Source: Gymnogyps californianus (Eukaryota; Chordata; Aves; Accipitriformes; Cathartidae). Taken from it: a DNA stretch of 64,000 nucleotides. The notes under the pieces were generated by a model, which saw only the letters and a program-made list of their open reading frames with translations, was not told the origin of the DNA and did no database searches. The stretch is taken from positions 85,706,520 to 85,770,519 of the forward strand of contig NC_059471.1 in the NCBI RefSeq assembly GCF_018139145.2, written 5' to 3'. The position numbers and the translations under genes are program-made. Shown in pieces: positions 1 to 13,855 of the stretch. The stretch's first letter is position 1. Every line of letters starts with the position of its first letter.

Positions 1-3000
1 GGAAGGCTTACCTTTCTCTCTCTGCTTCATGTGGGGATGGTGTCCTGCTTTCTCCCTTCTGTTTGTTTGTTTGCAGTTATTTATTTATTTGTCTTGTTGT
101 AAGGCAAGGGATGTTGGGATTTTTTTCAGAAGGGCTAGATATTTCAAGTGCAAAATGAGAGGCTATTTTAAAAAATGGACTGTGAATACCATTCTCTTAA
201 AGTACTGAAATGTGAGAACAGAAAAATTTGTCTCTGAAGTTAAAATTTCAGTAGTAGTTCCTAGTCTTTGGTTACATTGTCTGATGTCATTTCTATCATA
301 TTGTTTTGCTTAATTAACCTTCTCATTTGTGTTTTTATTTAGCTTTTCTTGCATGTATTTCTGTTATGAATGCTAATGTTCATTTTTGAAGTGAGCTTTT
401 CACTTGCTGATAGCAGGACATTATTGCTGAAATGCCATAATTTACTAGAGGAATATCAAAACTTGCAATGTTTCTCTTGATTAGTATGATAAATAACTGG
501 GGTAGTCTAGAGGTTTTATGTTGGAGAAGCCACTGGTAAATTGACTCCTGACAGTGATTACTGTCACTGGATACCTTGTTGTGTTTTACTGTGAGCATTA
601 TTTAATGAGTAGAGGAAGGGCTAGTTCTGGTGTTGATTTACATTCCTTACACAACACTTCTGAATTATCTGATGGTTTACACATCAGATGTGTAAAGATG
701 ACTGCATTTATCCCCAAATCTTTAAATTGCTATACCATTGATCCAAATTGGAGCAAAATGGTGCAGAGAGTACAAAAATGAGTGTTTGTTTCTCTATACG
801 TACATCTGTGATAAAGTGACTTCTAAGGAGAGAACATCTAGTTCAGATTTGTTGACAAATTGAAGGAAGTCAGAGCTGCAAATATTATTTGAGGTGTAAA
901 AATTATGCTTTACTGTGAGAGACTAGAAAACTCTGCTTGCTTACTTTATGTAAGAAATATGTGTAGGTGACTTGATAGTGGTCTACAAGTACCATAAAAA
1001 AGAGTTTTCAGGTAGTGGTTGCCTCTTCAGTCCAGTAGGGGGAAAAAAGGTTTAATATGTTTTTTTTGAACTTACCACATCTCCTCTGTTCAGGATTATG
1101 TGTATTCACACATGAGAAAAGATCTCATCAAAATAGGAGAAATACAATCTAATTAAAAAAAAAAAAAAAAGCTACTTAGAAGGGATTACAGCAGCTCCAT
1201 TTCAAAACCAGGATGTTTTTCTTTGTGTAGTCATTTTTTTCTCTCTCTCATTTCAGTCAAGTTAAATGTTACTTATTCTTCAGGATGTTACTGTAGAAGG
1301 TCAATAATACCAACGTTTGAGTTTTCATTAATAAAAGCTCATGCTACCTTGTATTCTTCAGCGCATTGGGATCTTTTTCTGCATTATGTAGCAGATATTA
1401 ATTTGATAAGTAATTTTAATTTTATTTCATATTATGTAGAGGCAGATTGTTTTTATCAGATCATTCTTTGTCTTTTGACAATTGGTTGATAAATTTTTAT
1501 TTTAATTCGAAAAATTGATATGTATCTTAATGCTTATGTTTTTGTTCATTTTCGTTTGCTTTGGAATGCCTAATCATATGTAAAGAACTTGCCTTTATCT
1601 CTTATGGTCAATGTTTTTAAACGTAAGCCTTCAATTAATGCTTTTAAATCTGTATTTCAATTACGAGAAGTCTGAAAGGAAAAATACTTTTCTGAAATGG
1701 ATGGCAAGTCTGTAAAGTCACAAAGCTGTTTTTGTTTGTTTATACTACTTTCAATAACAAATCAGAATTAAATTATCAATCTTCTTATGCCTCATAAAGG
1801 CATTTTCACAAAGAAGTCATTCTTTGGCTCCTTCCTATCCCTCTTTTTTTTTTTTTTTTTTCCTTCTACATTCTGCATTAGAAATCAGAAAAATTCACTT
1901 CCCTCAGGATTACTGAACTAAGAAAATCAGGAATAACATAAATGTTCTCAAAGATTCTTTATTGTTTTCCTATTATTTTTTTTTCCAATCAGTTCTACTG
2001 GTTCTCTCTCTCTGCTCATATTTTGTGAAGTTTCCTCACTTCCATGTTTGTAGTTTCTCATTGATTTTTTTCTTTAGCTCTACCAAGTCTTTTTAAAGAA
2101 AAGCAGTCTTTGTTTGCCAGGCTTTAAATCTTACTTTAAAAAAAAGAAAAAAGAAAAAAAGACTCACATTCAGTATTAGTTTTGGGGCTTCTCAAGTCTC
2201 AGTACAACACTTCTGTTTTAAGGGTTCTTTTTACTTTTAAATTAAATGTACACAAAAGGGGCAAGCAGAAGAAAATCAAGTACAAGTTGTTATTACTGTC
2301 TCATATTTGTAACTTAACTGCTGACAAAGAAGAGGTATCTTACACAAGTAGTAATTTAATCAAATGCTCCAGCCTCTTGTAACTTTTAGAAGAATCAAAC
2401 TGTGATTTAAAGCATTGGTTTAGCTGCACTTCTCATCTTGGCACAGTTTCAAGGGTTGTTTTATCTGGGACAGTGAGGCCAGATCTTTGTGAATAAAATG
2501 CAAAATAGATTTTGCAAACCACTCATATAGTAAATTGAAATCCCAATTTTTTATTCTGGTTGGATTTTTTGTGGTTTCGGTTTTTTAACCTTTGTCCTTC
2601 TTGGACATTCTAGATTTAAATTAATGTAGGGGCTTCAGTACAGTTTCCTGTGGGGTCTTGTAGAGAGCATTAAATTTTATCTGGTAGGTCCGTACCACGG
2701 GAAAAATGGCAGCATCTGGTTCATTCAAGAGTGGGGTTAAGTCATATTTGGTGGCAAATTACATGCATATGGATGTTTCTAAGGGCTCACTTAAGCTTTT
2801 GCTTGAGGTACTTCCAGGAAGTAACATATTCAGAAAAATAGAGTAAATTAGAGGTAATGATACTCTTTTTGCTATCCTGTCTGACTTAACTATTTAGCTT
2901 ATAGATTTCTTAGTTCAGGGACTACCTCTTGATTTACTTACAGTAGATTTTATGACTGTTGTTACCTCTAGGTAGTACTGTATAACAGCTGATAAGAGAG

Positions 3001-3441
3001 TGTGCTTTGGTGTTGCAGTTATCACAAATTATATGCATTTCCTGTCTGCTTTTTAAACTTTGCCAGTAGCAGAGTGGCCAGATTCCATCAGAAATTAATT
3101 TAACAAGGCTTCCAGTAAAAGATTCCTCCAGATATGTTACAACTGCATTTCATTCACAGCAAAAATCTGAGAGTCTGAATCATGCTCAAGTCTTTAAAAT
3201 TACAACTAAGAGGCAAAATTTTGCTAATGCCATTTTTGTCATTTTGGAAAAAGCAAGCAAGCAGCAAACCCAAATAATTATGGATTACATAGTCTGTGAT
3301 TTGATATTGGCAATTATTAATAACATGAAAGGAAAATTGTGTGTGGTTAAGTTCGGGGTTTCTTGCTTATGTATGTTGGTTAAAAACTGCAAATCAGTTT
3401 ATAATCTTTCATTTTAAATAGCTGATTGTTCTTTTGTTTAG
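1..3441 (+). other. CDKL5: CDKL5 intron, 3' part
   Basis: This A/T-rich stretch is inferred to be the intron before the first CDKL5 exon in the window. It ends in a T-rich tract and AG at 3440-3441. I looked for the preceding CDKL5 exon (the serine-rich tail) and saw no reading frame resembling it, so that exon probably lies before position 1. The stretch holds an A16 run (1155-1170) and a T18 run (1844-1861). No other gene is visible on either strand. Confidence 0.75.
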
Positions 3442-3547
3442 GGTGGAGCATATCATGATCCACACACAGAAGATGGAGCATCTACTAAGGAAAATAGAAT
3501 TCTGTATAATGACCCTGTTCCGAGAAGAGTTGGCAGCTTTTACAGAG
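3442..3547 (+). CDS. CDKL5: CDKL5 coding exon (human exon 14 equivalent), C-terminal tail
   Basis: Part of cyclin-dependent kinase-like 5, a neuronal Ser/Thr kinase of nucleus, cytoplasm and synapse. The N-terminal kinase domain lies outside the window; only the long tail is seen here. The exon follows a pyrimidine-rich acceptor (ttttgtttag) and ends at donor gtaatttt. It has 106 nt, starting in phase 0 and ending in phase 1, and encodes 35 residues plus one base. The reading includes [27 protein letters not shown], which matches the tail of mammalian CDKL5 closely, especially [13 protein letters not shown]. Exon numbers come from memory of the human gene. The identification is secure because five further exons follow in order and in phase. 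Confidence 0.95.
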
Positions 3548-5629
3548 GTAATTTTATGGTGGATCTTTCAAAATAAAACAATAATTTTAACATGGAATAT
3601 AAATTAAGTAGTAGAAATGGATACAGAGAACTAACATGAACAACTAAAAAAGTTTATTGGAAAAAGAATTGTTACCCCACTTTCAGAGACTGGGTTGACC
3701 TGCTAGGTTGTATGCAGTAACTGTATTAGTATCATATTATTTATTTGCAAATGATAACTCACTTTGATTGAAGTGCAGTACCTTGTAAAGCAGAAGATAA
3801 TTTATCAGGGGGAGTTGAACAAAATAAATTAATATTACCAGAGTAAGTAGTTCATTAATTCGTACTTTAAATTCATTTTTAATTCGTACTTTAAATTCTT
3901 ATTAACACTATATCTAAACACCTTTGTACTTGTAACACATTGACATACTGATCTATTTCAGATACTGTTGTGCATGGAACTGTAATGCTAATTTTTCATT
4001 GCTCGAAATCTACGTTCATTTCTTTTGTTCAGACTTACTAAAGATCAATGTTTCCTGCAAACAAAAGCACACTTATATAATCCCAGTTCAGAATAAATAA
4101 TAAAACAGGACTGTGTATGTGCATATATATGTACATATATATATATATATATACACACGCACAAATAGATACTGTTCTATTATGGTACACAAAAGATGGT
4201 GATTTCTGAGCAGCTGCCTCATGGCTAAACCTGGGTAATCCTTTCGAAAAAGACAAAGATGATAAGAAGCTAATTACTGTCCTGCAAGCGGTAGGAGGCT
4301 TGTGGGGTTCCCCTGAACCTTAAGAAGTCCTAATCAGCTAAAATTCGATTATGAGTCACCTAATAACCTTAAGTAGAGTCACAAATCTCCCTCTGATCCT
4401 CTTCAGGTTGATCAGTTGGCTGAAGACCTGATTTAGACATGTTAAAATCTGCCAATCCTTGCAAGTGTCCCATTGCATTATTAAAACCTGTGAGCAATAT
4501 TAAAGCTTGTACTGTTTTGAGCAATGCTTTTGAGTGTATGGTTTTGTAGTACATGCAACAGAGAATCCTTAAGAATCCTCAATCCTGAATTGCTTTTATT
4601 AATCCTTAAAACAGTCCTAAAATTGGACATAGATTAGCCCTCTTTTTTATACGTAGTGAAACAGAAGTTCCAAGGAAGAATGACTTTCTATAAGTCATGT
4701 GCTAAGGAAACTGTAGGTCTGGGATTTATTCAATTCCTTATTATAAACTAGAGGTTTTTTCCTCTTTAACTATATCTATGAAACAAATATATTTTAGTTC
4801 ACAGACTTAATTATTGCTTTGGAAAAATGATACTATATTTAAATAATACATTGATAATAGTATATGCAAAAAGTATTGAAAGAAAAAGTTACTATGAAAA
4901 AAGTAAATTCATATTTATGCAATTCTTAAGTACTGACTTAATGCAAGGTTATTAGCATGTACTTTTGTACTACAGCTTGAACAAAAACTTACAGATTCAA
5001 TTTTGATAATATAGTGTGATGCTGCAGTAATGCTGCAACTAGTGTCTGATCACTAATGCAGGTATTTCTGGTGATATTCATAATTCTAATAAATCTATGT
5101 TCTAGATATGTATAACCTATTTTCAAAACCACAGTGTGTCTATTTGAAAAATATGTAATGTCTGATTTTGATCCTTCCATTTTTAGTGAGTAATCTCTTA
5201 GTTGTATTAAAATCCAAAGTACCTTTTCAGGATGGGTACTACTTTTTTAAGGTCTAAGTGAAGACAAAGTGTTAACTGTAGTATTTTGTGTCTTTAATAA
5301 CAGTATTCCAACCTTTTATTCTATTTCCTGTTTTTAAATATTGATCGCACTTGTGGCTCCCTACAGATAGAAATGTTCTCAAATCAAATAACAACTTAGC
5401 CAAGTTCTGGTGATGGTCTCATGTTACAACTAATACTACCTTGCAAGTATCACAAAACAACACCTTTCCAAACTGTAAAAAAAGTATGCTTTTTTTCCAG
5501 TCATACATAAAGTACAACTGTGTCTTCACTCTCTTGTTTCTGTAAAAGAGGTAGAGAGGAAGCAGACAACTGAAAAGATGGGATTTTTAGCAGAGCTCAG
5601 TATACATTGTTTGCTATTTCTCTGTTCAG
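3548..5629 (+). other. CDKL5: CDKL5 intron with TA/CA microsatellite
   Basis: This is a 2082-nt intron between two in-phase CDKL5 exons. A TA-rich microsatellite with short TG and CA flanks lies near 4117-4162 and is nearly self-complementary. I see no RNA gene or other exon. Confidence 0.8.
4117..4162. repeat. (TA)n microsatellite with CA/TG edges
   Basis: A run of alternating TA is bounded by TG steps on the left and CA steps on the right. The whole block is close to palindromic. It is probably length-polymorphic. Confidence 0.85.
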
Positions 5630-5753
5630 TTCCATCTCCGCGTCCAGAGAGTACGTACATAGAAAACAATGTGTCAAACAGAGCCTCTGTGTTACCAGCA
5701 GACAGCAGCACGGTGGCAAACCACTCAAAGAGACAAACCACCTTTGATACCTG
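5630..5753 (+). CDS. CDKL5: CDKL5 coding exon (human exon 15 equivalent)
   Basis: The acceptor is ctgttcag and the donor is gtgagttg. The exon has 124 nt, entering in phase 1 and leaving in phase 2, so the valine codon is split with the previous exon (G|TT) and a tryptophan codon with the next (TG|G). The reading begins VPSPRPES and ends [11 protein letters not shown]. The human protein has VPSPRPD at the start and HSKRQPAFDPW at the end. The middle ([16 protein letters not shown]) is less conserved, as expected for a disordered, serine-rich tail. Confidence 0.95.
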
Positions 5754-8700
5754 GTGAGTTGTTATTTACACAGATGTGTAGAGAATGGCAGGAAAAAAAG
5801 GGATTTTTAACAAGAGGGAAAAAACCCCATGTTTTTCTCAAAATTTGCGATTGTCTATACGTGCTTAGTTACTTCCTCTGACTATACTGACATAGCATTG
5901 CATGTTTTCTGTCCCCTTTTGAGCAACAAGAAATACTTCATTACACTATCACACTGAATGCATTAAAGATTATATACTTTTGTCCAGTCTTTCCTGATTT
6001 TTTTCCACTATTAATCTTCGGTTAAAGATAATACAAAGTGCTTGTGTGCATATAGTATGGATAGCAAGGCTGTAGCTTCATCTGTGGATTCCAGAAGCAT
6101 GAAACGGAAAAAATATCAAAATGCATGTTTCCATATATAAAATAGGACTGTATTAATGAAGAATATAATATTCACCCTACAATGGGGACTGCTGCTCTTT
6201 TTGCTTACGCACCACAGAAGGAAATGAGTACGTTCTATGGGAAAATGGACTAAGCAACATCTTAATGGTGTATATTGATTTTAAAAGATTAAAAGCATCA
6301 CATGGCTCCATTAACATAGAACAATTAACTATAATTATGCTAATAGAATCACAGCATATGCATAGCTTTGCAGGACTTAAAGGGAAATATCTTAATTTTG
6401 TTGCTCTGAGAGCTGTTCAGCTCTAAAATACTCTTAATCTTCTACTTTGTTCAATCACAATAAAGCATACTGAATAAAAATAAGCAAATGGAGCTTCAAA
6501 GGATTGGTGGGAGGAATGGACTGCATGCGTTCGCATGGTTCAACTATGCTTCGTACCACTATCTGAAATACTGCTCTCTGAAAGTGCGATAAAATCATGC
6601 TATCTAAAGAACTGTTTCAGTGGTTTGTTGACTTAATGTTTTTTCACATGAACAACCTGTGAATTATCTGCTTAAAAAAGAAAGGGGCGGGGAGGGGAAG
6701 GGAAACAACTGGTATTTCAGCTTGTGTTCAGGTTATATACCCATGTCAGTAATAGAAGATGTTTACTCCAGAACCCTTGTCACCTGCTCTGATTCACTAG
6801 AGTCTGCTTCCTGTCCTTCAGTAGCTCCACCTACATCCATTTTGTGGAAGTTAGCTGAGGAATCCGGTCATTTATGTAAAAAGGTGGTACTTATGTTGTG
6901 ACTTATGTGGCTAAAGAAGGTATTTATTCCTACTGTTGAACCCTTTTACCTATTTTGTTGTCCTTCATATCTGAATCTTTCTATCTTGCATATAACGTAA
7001 GCCAACTGGAATCTTGTTTTGCTTTATATATCATTCAGCAATATATTACCTTTTATTATGTGGTCACTGCAAAGAAACATGTAATGTTATTTTAACTTTG
7101 AACTGAAATAATAGCATATGTTATTAGAGCTGGTTGGGAATTTTTTGACTAAGTATTTTTTTTTTGCTTACTATGCCAAATTATCGAAACCAAAACTTCT
7201 CAAAGGAACAGACTGATATCCACTAACCTTTTATTGGGAAGATTCTTCAGCTCCAGGATGGAATTGCCAGTCAAAACCAGAGATACGCTCAAAATAACAA
7301 ATATTCTGGGGTCAGCATTATTTTTTGGAATGTGAGGAACTCGAGTGCAGGGCCTTTGTTCTTCGTTATTTAAACCAGAGGCTCGAACCAAGATCTTAGA
7401 TCTGACAAGTGAACACCCTGAACCAGAAGTTAGAGGTTATTCTGGAGCACATTCTGTTTCCCTCAATATATTCTCTTGAAGCTGTTTCATCTTGTTGAAA
7501 TAGTGAAAGGACCACAGAGATGCTGAATATGGCCTTGTGAATAAGGCCTTTCATTAACTTTGAGACAGTTAGATTTAAGTCCTTGCTCCAATTAATGTAC
7601 TCAAATATTTTCACAAAGTGGAACAGCTCCTTTGAGAGAAGAACCCGCAGAAGAATAAGCATTTCTTCTTAGGAAATGGGAGGAATGGCAGTGCCCGCAA
7701 CACCAAGTTACTGCTGTTTTGGCACGCGTTCCTCTTTCTCTTTGCTTTTCCTACTCCCTATTTTCCTGAAATGTTTCCTGCCCAGCTCTACATGTTAACT
7801 CTGTGCAAGTTGTCCTGGCGATGGTCTAATGTTGTTGCAAAATTGTTCTGTGCCATAAATGCAGCTTAATCAGATTCCTGAGTGATGTAGAGTCTATGTT
7901 CCTCTACTTAATTTTCTGTATAGAAGTTGTGTAAACGCTTATGAAAATGTTGAAAGCTCTAATGGAATGTGATTCTGCTTACATCAATTTTATGATGAAG
8001 TAAATATTTGATGTTTGACTGGTACATGACCATTCATCTCGAATTATGAGTGACATGTATTCCACCTGGACTTGCCACTACTGTAAAATATTGCTTCTCT
8101 CATACTATTGCTCTGTGTTGCCTTTCTTCTGTCAAAGATTTTGTGAATGTTTGCTAGACTGAATTGTCACAGATGTTCCCTTGTCTTTGTGTGCATTTCT
8201 TCACTCTGTCCCCACTGTCCTGCCTCTTTAAAATAAAGACGTTATAAACTCGACTTTTGTCATCAAGTTTTACTCTTAAATTACTAGATCATTTATGAAC
8301 TTTAGACAACTTCATTTGAAAAAAGGCAAATTTCTCATCCTTCTAGAAAATCTTTTCTTTGCCAGAGTTTAATGTCCTGTAAATGACCTTGAACTTGCTC
8401 AATTTTTCCCTTTTGATACACGAGTAGATGTTTTATTCTCTTTCACTTTTACGAGTTTTGTCTTGAGCTGGGCAAAATCAGTAGGTATAGGCAAGATGCT
8501 TAACCTTGTTCTGCCAGTGTGCCAAAATGTTGACCTGAGTTATCTTTACCATCGTTATAGTTCTAAATATCTCTTTGGAATAAACTCCAACATGCAGTAC
8601 TTTATCTCACATCATATTGGAAGTGTTTGCATTGATTGCTTGCAAGATATTTGGGGGCTTCTGGACAGCTTTGTTGTTTAGACCTTTTATGTCCATATAA

Positions 8701-8760
8701 ATGTATTCATTCTATGACAAACAGCTTGTCATACCTTCCTGCAAAAATAATAAAAAGGGG

Positions 8761-8819
8761 AAATATATATAATATTTATTATTATTTTTATATGTATATA
8801 ATATATATAAACACACACA
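8761..8819. repeat. A/T-rich microsatellite ending in (CA)n
   Basis: Imperfect TA, TTA and ATATAA units end in a short CACACACA run, with no single unit repeated perfectly throughout. Confidence 0.7.
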
Positions 8820-9578
8820 AACTCTATCATTCAAGAAAAGAACAAAAAAAAGAACATCATACTCTTAGGAGTTTCAAAGGCTTACAATTATCTATCTACC
8901 ATTAATTTTCAAGACTCCCAAACAATACAATATTCTGTAAACATGACATGACTGGCTATAATATCGCTGTAAGAATGTAGTCACACTTAATGTTCCTGAA
9001 ACTAGGAGGTTACCAATATCTGAGCAAGCTAGTTTAAAGTTTGTTCAGCTGTGTCTGCAGTACAACTGTTGCTGCATTGTAAATACTTTCCAGTTAATTT
9101 ACAGAATTCTTGAATTTGTAAAAAATATCAGGAAATTTCAAATTTGTAACTTGCAAGCTTAAAAATCACCGGTGTGTGTTACACTGGTTGAGGCTTTAGG
9201 AATCTGCTCTGCATAGCTTCAAGATGTTCACCTTCCTAATGGTATAGTTTTCCCTCTGACATTTCCTGCACAAGACACTTGCATATGCGTTGTCATCCAA
9301 TATGTTTGCTTTATTCTTCTATTTGGCAACATCTGAGCCTCCCTAGTAGTCTCTTCTAGTAACCAGTGCCTCTTCTGTGACCCGTCCCCCGTCATCAGTG
9401 GTTTTGTTTTGTACTAAAAATTAGATGATGCAGTCTAATGTAATTTGCAAGGAAGCCTTCCAGAATTTGTAGTTATCAATATTCTGTCCAAAAAATAAGC
9501 CTAGTGAAGTATACGCTTTATAAGTTTATGAAACCAACCACTTCCAAATTTTTGTGGTTACTAATGTTGAACAATACC

Positions 9579-9616
9579 GGGGGGGGGGTGGGTGTAAAAC
9601 ATATGTGTGTGTGTGT
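9579..9616. repeat. G10 run followed by (TG)n
   Basis: Ten G residues at 9579-9588 are followed shortly by a TG tract at about 9604-9616 and then TA steps. It is a low-complexity tract. Confidence 0.8.
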
Positions 9617-12600
9617 ATATATACATTTGTATGTATACTTTTTTTAGTGGTGCCATAACCTCAGGTGATCTAGTGGCTTTAGTGGCTTCTGGGTGGTATT
9701 CTGTATGTAAGATAGTAGATCTGGGGTTTATTCCAGTTAATAAATCCTTCTTTTCCACATGAAAAAAAAAAAAAAAATTTGCAGCTCCAAGCAAAGTTCA
9801 GATTTGATCTCTGATTTTTAAGCTTTCAATGCCAGGCTTTTAGACCAAGAAGTTTTACTATGGGCTTCAGCTTGTGGGATTGAGATTCTTAACTTAAGTA
9901 AACCATCTATTTGAGGTGCTTCATTAGTTTCTGACATTTTCTTGCCTTCGTTTATGGTAACTGCCAAGGGTTTTACTTTAAGCAAAACCAAAAGCTAACT
10001 TGGAGAATTAGTGTTTATTCATTTATCTTTGGAAGAAAACTTCAGACATTTCAGTAACTCCTCCATTAGACCAAAATCTTACTCATGTAATTGTGAGCGG
10101 TTCAGCAAAGGGAGTACTGTACTGGCAGTTAAAGAGGATTTCCAAGCCAGGCTGCCTGCTGAGATTAGGGTTGCTGAAGAATAACTGAAACAAGCAAGAG
10201 GAATTGCCTCCCAAAAAGAGCTGTCTGCAATATGAATCTGTCTATGGCAGCATGAATGCAGCATGCTTCCTATTTATTCTTTTTAGTTAATATTAAAGCA
10301 CATCAGCTTGCTTGCCCCGTGCATGTTTGCTGCTACACCTCATTGTACCTGCATGAAGTTGGATACCTTTCCTGCCAGGGGCAATAAATGCTAGTGATAA
10401 TCACAGAATTTCTGTTTGTACCTATGCCTATTCCAAGTGTCTCAGACCAGAATAACCAATGTGATCTACATTATATGTCCTAAGCATGCAAAAGGCACAC
10501 AAAGATAAAATAACAAAGAACAGCATGTTTTGCCTTTGGTTTCTGCTTGAGGGTGAGCTCTCTGAGTGGGGGCTTTTCTCTAGGGCTAGTCTTACTTGCT
10601 AGTAGAAGAGACGCTGCGTAACAGATTCTGGTGTAACTGTTTGCTTTCAAGAGCTGAAGCTTTATGCAAAATCCCACGGTACTTGCAGTTATATTGTAAG
10701 AGTTAAGTGTTGAGTGACTATACCATACGGATTTTTTCTGATAATCCTAGTTTTTTCCTGTACTGTCCATTGTCTGAAAATCATCTTTTGGGATGCCTAA
10801 AATATCCTAGTGTTTCATCTCATCGATCAAAATGTTCTGCTCTATTTTTACTCAGTACAAAATCCTGGTGTTGAAGCTTCCTGCTATAATGCTATATATG
10901 TTCACTCTCTTCACATTATGAGCGTGTGTTTTGAAGCAGTTGCTTTTCAAGGTCAATGCTTTTTCAGACAACTGTACTGCAATATGAGTCATAGGAGTTA
11001 ATGACATAAACCAATCAGTGTAAAACCACTGGCTTTTGGGTAAGCAGCAATTGAAAATGAGGGGAGTTCTCAGCCCCTTATTTTCCTCCTCTGTCTGGTC
11101 ACTGTAGTCATAAAGAGGAAATGATGGGGCAGAATTTCACTTCTCTCCTCTCTGCTCATCTGCTGTAGGGAGCAATTTTCTCATCCAGGTTCACTGGGCC
11201 AAAGACAAGCGTCACACTTGAGTGAATCTCTGTCTAAAAGTATGGCAAAAATTGTCCCAAGCTTTATTCTGAAGATTAAGTTCACCTTTAAAACTACAGC
11301 ATCTCCATTTTGGAATAGACTTTGGAACAGAAAAGCCATAGCAAGACACTGAAAAATTTTAAAGGACAACGTAGCGTAACCACATGGGGACTTCTTATGA
11401 TCTGACACTGGTTCCTCAGCGGACAACATAGTCACTGGGTTGGTAGTTTGCACTGGGGCTGTGGTTTGGGGTATGTTTGCAGATGTGGATGCACAGTAGC
11501 TCCTTTGAGGAAAGGCTCAGAAGATTCTTAGCCCCATTCACAAGATTTTCAGAGTACAAGCAGGATACTTGGGGTGCATGCTTTCCTCCAACTTTTCTAA
11601 CAAGTTAAGTAAAAATTTAGTAAATAATTCAGTGTTTTGTCTGTGTTAAGTCAGTCTCGTGAGTCACTGAATCTGTAAAGCTGTCAGCAGTCTTTACTCT
11701 TGGGCTTTCTCCTTGGTGCTTTAAGTGATTAATACAAGACTGCCTTACTGCTGTTACGCAGGGGTACCAAATACAGGGATGTGACAGAAACAGGAATCCT
11801 TAGCAATCCAGTATATTTAAAATAGGTGTTATAAATCTAATAATTATATAAAACTAGAGATTTTTCCTGTATTGTTGTAATTTTCACATTAAATCTATGT
11901 TGTTGTGCACCTGAATGTGTTTCCTAGATCTAGATGTAAGTTCCAAAAAATCTAAATTAGGAAAATTTCCACCATACTCTCTGCCTATGAATCTTTCCTC
12001 TAAGACCATTCTCTTACTCAACGATTGCACTTTATTACAGTGTTTAAACACTGCATGCATTTCTATTTAGAACCAGGTAGCATTTTGAGCTTTAGGGGGT
12101 TTTGTGTAGAAATTGAGAAACTGGTCAAACCACCTATCAGAGTGAAGATACTCTTATCGATAAGGAGGATGACTCCAGTGATTCCTACCCCAATTACGTG
12201 TTTCACATTTGCGTGGAAAAAAATGTCAGCTTGGCATGTAGTAGCAGCTGAATCACCAGCTGATAGCATAGCATTTAAAGCCAGAATTGGAAGCCAGCGA
12301 TAACTATAGTAGACAGCTAAGTGTTGCTACATTACAGTTACTGCAAGAAAAGCTGTTCCTGTTTGTCATCCAGAGCCCTTAGAACTGTGGCTTTCCTTTA
12401 GGTTTTCCATCAAGACAATAGAATAATTTCATTTTTGTTTTCATACAACTTAAGAGCGAAAAGGGATTATTAAATCACCCAGTATGATTTTCTGTATGTT
12501 AGTTGCCATTAAATGTCATCTGTTCTCTGGGGTCCAGGCCCGGTAGCATACCTGACTAGTGTGTGTCTCCCAGAAGAGTATGAGGTCCTGATTTGAAATG

Positions 12601-13752
12601 TCAAAGATGGGAAATCCACTTCTTCACTAAGGAGTTTGTTCTGGCAGTTAATGATTCTTATTGTTAAAATCAGTGCCTTATTTCTAGTATGACTTCTTCG
12701 GCTTCATCGTCCACCCACTTGTTATGTCTTTGCCCTTTACTTTAAAGATCCTTCTAGTATTCTGTAATTTCTTCCCGGATAAGTACTTGTGCGCCGCAAT
12801 CAAGGAAACTAAATATTGGGGCTGGTTTGGCTGTGTTTTTTAACATACTAAAGAGATTGAAATCTCTGACTCTTTTAATGTAAGCCGCTCTCTCTCTGAA
12901 ATTATTTCTGTGACACTTTCCTGCACCATTTCCAATTTTCAAACTATTTTAAAGGGCACTAGAACGGCATTCAGTTGTGTCTCACCAATGTCCTACGTAA
13001 GCCATCTTTTTACCCCATATCAGTATTTTACATACATAGTTTACTGTGTATACTTAAAGTAACATGTTATTTATCAGCTGTAGTTAATTCAGCTGTGTAG
13101 ACAAGTTAAAAGGTGGAAATTTGGTCTTCAGGCAAGTCACCTGTTCCACTTTCGGGTCATCTTTTTTTGCCAGCACTGTCTCACCCACGCATAACAAACT
13201 AACTGAAGTTTTTAAGTTGAAATGGACAACAGTAGATCCCCAGCTTCCCCGATGATAAATTTGGAACCATGTCAGCAAAGGTCAGGAAGTTCGATTGAAA
13301 TTGGTTCTCTCTGGCGAACTTTACAACTCCTGGCTCTCCAGCAAGCAATGGATAAACTGGACCTGTGCTTTTATACCTCATCACCATTTGTATGTTCTCT
13401 CAGATACGATTTTCATTTTTCTAAAAGACCTTGTGTGTGATATTTTGGTTTGAATATTAAATTCTGGCTTAAAAAAAAAAAAAAGTCATGCATGCTTTCC
13501 TTTTCCCTAAATAACTATTCACTGGTTTGAGCTAATCATTTTACCCTAACACTGTGTTCCTCCTATCCCATTTAATAAGACTATTTATCCAGTATTTGTA
13601 TAGTAACCCTTGAACCAATGAATGCTAAAACATTAAGAATCTTTTTGCTTTAATCAATAATTTGCATTCTTTGGCATCAGATCTCATTATTACACAGAAT
13701 TTACATAATATCAAAATAAAATCTCTCTTACAATACCCTATTTCATGTTTAG

Positions 13753-13855
13753 GAAAAGTCCTGAAAACCTTAACAGTCACTCAGAACAGCTCAAGGAGAA
13801 AGAAAAGCAAGGTTTTTTCAGGGCAATAAAAAAGAAAAAGAAGAAATCTCAAACC
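13753..13855 (+). CDS. CDKL5: CDKL5 coding exon (human exon 16 equivalent) with polylysine motif
   Basis: The acceptor is tcatgtttag and the donor is gtaagtat. The exon has 103 nt: one base completes the split Trp codon, then 34 codons follow, so it ends in phase 0. The reading starts [19 protein letters not shown] and continues [16 protein letters not shown]. The human protein has [16 protein letters not shown]. The run of six lysines corresponds to the C-terminal nuclear localisation signal reported for CDKL5. The phase-0 end allows either the alternative exon at 17567 or the exon at 18816 to be joined without a frame change. Confidence 0.95.

Larger units (their letters stand above)
5754..13752 (+). 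other. CDKL5: CDKL5 intron, 8.0 kb
   Basis: This is the largest complete intron of the gene in the window, 7999 nt. It is A/T-rich and holds simple repeats near 8761-8819 and 9579-9616 and an A16 run at 9762-9777. Short open frames on both strands look like chance. I see no transposon I can name and no RNA gene. Confidence 0.8.

Noticed and set aside
12063..12269. A short hydrophobic minus-strand frame in a CDKL5 intron, resembling a membrane segment
   Set aside because: It is only 68 codons, matches no protein I recognise, and has no flanking exons or retrocopy signs.
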